Origin: Daucus carota subsp. sativus
Lineage: Eukaryota > Streptophyta > Magnoliopsida > Apiales > Apiaceae
Direction: 5' to 3'
Length of the DNA: 64,000 nt
Assembly (NCBI RefSeq): GCF_001625215.2
Contig: NC_030385.2
Coordinates: 46,091,598 to 46,155,597 of the forward strand
Shown here: piece after piece, positions 61,862 to 64,000 of the stretch
Position numbering within the stretch: the stretch's first letter is position 1
Layout of the letters: the number at the start of each line of letters is the position of its first letter
Notes under the pieces: model-generated
What the model was told of the DNA's origin: nothing
Seen by the model: only the letters and a program-made list of their open reading frames with translations
Databases searched by the model: none
Position numbers and translations under genes: made by a program

Positions 61862-63334
61862 ATGGCTCTCCTGAGTTCTGCATTCAAAACCAAAATTTCC
61901 CTCGTTTTATTACCAATCTCTAAACATTCTTGCTTCTTTTGTTCCAAACTGCCTTCTAACAGCTTAGTAAAGGAGCAAACTTTACTCTCAACATTCAAGA
62001 AATGTGTCACATTAAAAGATGTAGAACAAGTACATGCACAAATCATTCAATCTGGCCTTGACCAAAATCTCTATCTTATGGGCAAGATCATTGTGTTTTG
62101 CGCAGTCTCTGACCGCGGTTCAATGGACTATGCAACCTCTGTCTTCAAGAATCTTGAGAGCCCAGATGGGTTTACTTGGAATTCAATGATCAGAGGGTTT
62201 GTTAGGACAATGCAAGTTGAGAATATTATTGGGTATTTCAAGAAAATGCAAGAAACTGGGGAAAAGGCTGATAATTTCACTTTCTCTTTTTTGCTTAAAG
62301 TTAGTGGGCAATTGGGGTCTGTTTTGTTGGGGGAACAGATACATTGCAGTGTTGTGAAACATGGGTTGGAGGGTCATGTGTTTGTGAGGAACACTTTGAT
62401 TCATATGTATGGGATGTTGAAGGATATCGACACTGCGCAGCAGCTGTTTGATGAAAGGCCCGGTGGGAATGTGGTGACTTGGAATGTTATCATTGATTGT
62501 CATGTTAATTGTGGTAATTACAAGAGGGCGCACGAGTGTTTTTCCAGGATGAGGAGGTGTGGTGTGGAGTTTGATGATGTTACATTGGTTGCGGTTCTGA
62601 CAGCATGTTCTGTGTTGGGGAATTTGGATTTTGGGAGGTGGATTCATCGCCTTGCTGATAAAGCTGGCCTGGGGAGCAATGTTATGGTTCTGAATTCACT
62701 GATTGATATGTATGCAAAATGTGGACAAGTTGAGGAAGCGTACAAGATTTTTAGTGAGAGTAGCGAGAGGAATTTAGTGACGTGGAATTCAATGATATTA
62801 GGATTGGCAACGCATGGCCAAGCCAGTGAAGCGTTGAAACTGTTCTCTACTTTGTTAGCTGAAAAGTTGCAGGTTCCTAATGATGTTAGTTTCCTGGGAG
62901 TTTTATGTGCATGTAGCCATGGAGGAATGGTAGAAAAAGGGAAAAAGTATTTTGATTTGATGACAAGAGAGTATGGAATTAAAGCTAACATACAACACTA
63001 TGGATGTGTGGTTGATATGCTGGGTCGGGCTGGTTTTGTTAATGAGGCTTACCATTTTATTAAAAGCATGCCATTGAAATGCAATGCTATTGTGTGGAGG
63101 ACTCTGTTGGCTGCTTGTCGAGTTCATGGGAACATTGAACTAGGAGAAGTAGTGAGAAGGCATTTGTTGGAATTGGAGCCAGATCATAGCAGCGATTATG
63201 TGCTTCTTGCAAACATGTATGCAGGTTCAGGGAAGTGGAGAGATGTGATGAATGAGAGACATTCGATGTGGACTAGGGGAGTCCAGAAACCAATGCCTGG
63301 CAACAGCATCATTGACATGCAACCTATTCATTGA
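61862..63334 (+). CDS. Pentatricopeptide repeat protein, PLS class, E-type end
   Basis: A single intronless frame encodes 490 aa. After an N-terminus rich in Ser, Lys and Leu (MALLSSAFKTKISLVLL), likely an organelle targeting peptide, come repeated PPR units: VEQVHAQIIQSGL, DGFTWNSMIRGFV, NTLIHMYGMLKD, NVVTWNVIIDCHV, NSLIDMYAKCGQVEEA, NLVTWNSMILGLATHG, HYGCVVDMLGRAG and VWRTLLAACRVHGN. The C-terminus has an E-like motif (LLELEPDHSSDYVLLANMYA) and stops soon after KPMPGNS, with no DYW domain. Such proteins bind organelle RNA and often act in C-to-U editing. The target RNA is unknown. Its ATG directly follows the subtilase fragment, so its leader includes antisense subtilase sequence. Confidence 0.9.
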   Translation: MALLSSAFKTKISLVLLPISKHSCFFCSKLPSNSLVKEQTLLSTFKKCVTLKDVEQVHAQIIQSGLDQNLYLMGKIIVFCAVSDRGSMDYATSVFKNLESPDGFTWNSMIRGFVRTMQVENIIGYFKKMQETGEKADNFTFSFLLKVSGQLGSVLLGEQIHCSVVKHGLEGHVFVRNTLIHMYGMLKDIDTAQQLFDERPGGNVVTWNVIIDCHVNCGNYKRAHECFSRMRRCGVEFDDVTLVAVLTACSVLGNLDFGRWIHRLADKAGLGSNVMVLNSLIDMYAKCGQVEEAYKIFSESSERNLVTWNSMILGLATHGQASEALKLFSTLLAEKLQVPNDVSFLGVLCACSHGGMVEKGKKYFDLMTREYGIKANIQHYGCVVDMLGRAGFVNEAYHFIKSMPLKCNAIVWRTLLAACRVHGNIELGEVVRRHLLELEPDHSSDYVLLANMYAGSGKWRDVMNERHSMWTRGVQKPMPGNSIIDMQPIH

Positions 63335-63699
63335 AATTTGCAGCAGGTTTCTCTATAAAGAAAATATTGTTTTTTTTCAAACATAATTCAAATCTGAAAT
63401 CAGAAAACTGTGCAATTAACATCTGAATTATTAACAAAGATAAGAAAGATAAATAAAGAGGTCTACAAATATTGACCCTAAAGTCAGCACATTGTTCTCA
63501 CAACAGACCAAAGAGAAAGAGTTTACTTTGCATTTGCAATCATCATAAAAAATCAGTACTCAACACACTCTGTGTGAGCTACAGTAAAATAAACAGGCCA
63601 AAACAAATGAAGAGGAGAATAATGATCTAATCATAATAATCAAGGGCTATGAAAAAGAAGAAGAATAAATTATCATTATAACCTGCTAGCATTAAAATT
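63335..63699. other. Spacer between PPR gene and next subtilase
   Basis: AT-rich sequence containing the 3' UTRs of two converging genes. No other feature was seen. Confidence 0.5.
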
Positions 63700-64000
63700 T
63701 TAAAATGCCTTAACCACAATAGGACTCCTCACAAAGTGCTTACCATCTGACCATATCAACTTCCCAAACACATAGTCCTTGGCTGCACTTCTTTGTTTGA
63801 GCTTCATTGTAATTTTAAATTTCTTCTCTTCGCCAATCTTTCCAAATTTCAGGCTAGTTGGCTTAACTGCAACTGTTATTCCTGGTGGCCTAACTATGCG
63901 TGCTTTGTACGTACCTGGTGAACCAACATTTTTAACCGTTCTGGTCACTGTAATTGAGCCTTTGAGGTTAGGGACGGTGATGGAAGGATAATTGAAATTC
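63700..64000 (-). CDS. Subtilase C-terminus (partial, runs off the window)
   Basis: The frame is open to the window edge and ends at a stop at 63700. It encodes the Fn3-like end of a subtilase: NYPSITVPNLKGS, TVKNVGSPGTYKARIVRPPGI, and the last residues KDYVFGKLIWSDGKHFVRSP then IVVKAF. It is clearly a paralogue of the complete gene ending at 56944, with many substitutions (for example TVAVKPTSLKF against TASVEPHSMRF). The catalytic part lies beyond the window. Confidence 0.88.
   Translation of the reverse strand, partial: NFNYPSITVPNLKGSITVTRTVKNVGSPGTYKARIVRPPGITVAVKPTSLKFGKIGEEKKFKITMKLKQRSAAKDYVFGKLIWSDGKHFVRSPIVVKAF

Noticed and set aside
62183-63127. Long minus-strand frames opposite the PPR gene
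   Set aside because: They mirror the intronless PPR frame and show no domain of their own.

Overview
This is nuclear DNA of a flowering plant, most likely a eudicot. Protein genes are split by short AT-rich introns with GT..AG borders. Plant-specific families are present: an LRR receptor kinase, LRK10-like kinases, a CASP-like protein, a PLS-class PPR protein and SBT subtilases. The spaces between genes are full of small DNA transposons (Tourist-like, Stowaway-like, MULE, hAT, a Helitron) and tRNA-derived SINEs. The species cannot be fixed from the window. No rRNA gene, functional tRNA gene, CRISPR array or clear LTR retroelement was seen.

Layout. 1-1693 (+): 3' half of an LRR receptor kinase gene. 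2321-8263 (-): a kinesin-14 with an N-terminal malectin-like domain. 8264-13460: gene-poor and MITE-rich. 13540-13725 (+): a tiny putative gene. 14738-18197: an hAT transposon with exact 8-bp target duplications. 18324-19797: a long-TIR MULE. 21351-27028 (+): ILP1-like C3HC zinc-finger protein. 28358-30937: three more DNA elements. 31250-33040 (+): RNA polymerase subunit RPB12. 33521-34485 (-): CASP-like membrane protein. 34766-34913: a SINE. 35469-37728 (-): RCC1-repeat protein like RUG3. 38804-41911 (-) and 42381-44503 (+): two head-to-head LRK10-like receptor kinases. 45763-54824 (+): a 22-exon gene for a conserved plant protein of unknown role, with a Helitron in one intron. 55098-56276 (-): two tandem small glycine-rich membrane proteins. 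56944-64000: a subtilase array (one complete gene, one fragment, one gene cut by the window end), interrupted by an intronless PPR gene at 61862-63334 (+).

Exon models were built by hand from splice borders and protein continuity. For the complete multi-exon genes the exon lengths add up to whole codons: kinesin 1152 aa, ILP1-like 959, RPB12 51, CASP-like 199, RUG3-like 442, LRK10-like 650 and 636, unknown large protein 1157, subtilase 783. That supports the models but does not replace transcript evidence.

The genes do not form one pathway. From memory of Arabidopsis, an LRR-RLK, ILP1 and a CASP-like gene lie together at At1g17200-At1g17230, so part of the order may be old synteny. The most unusual points are a phase-neutral 48-codon exon cassette in the kinesin made by local tandem duplication, an hAT element whose transposase looks whole except for one in-frame stop, a dimeric Tourist-like MITE, and a PPR gene whose start codon directly abuts a broken copy of a subtilase 3' end.
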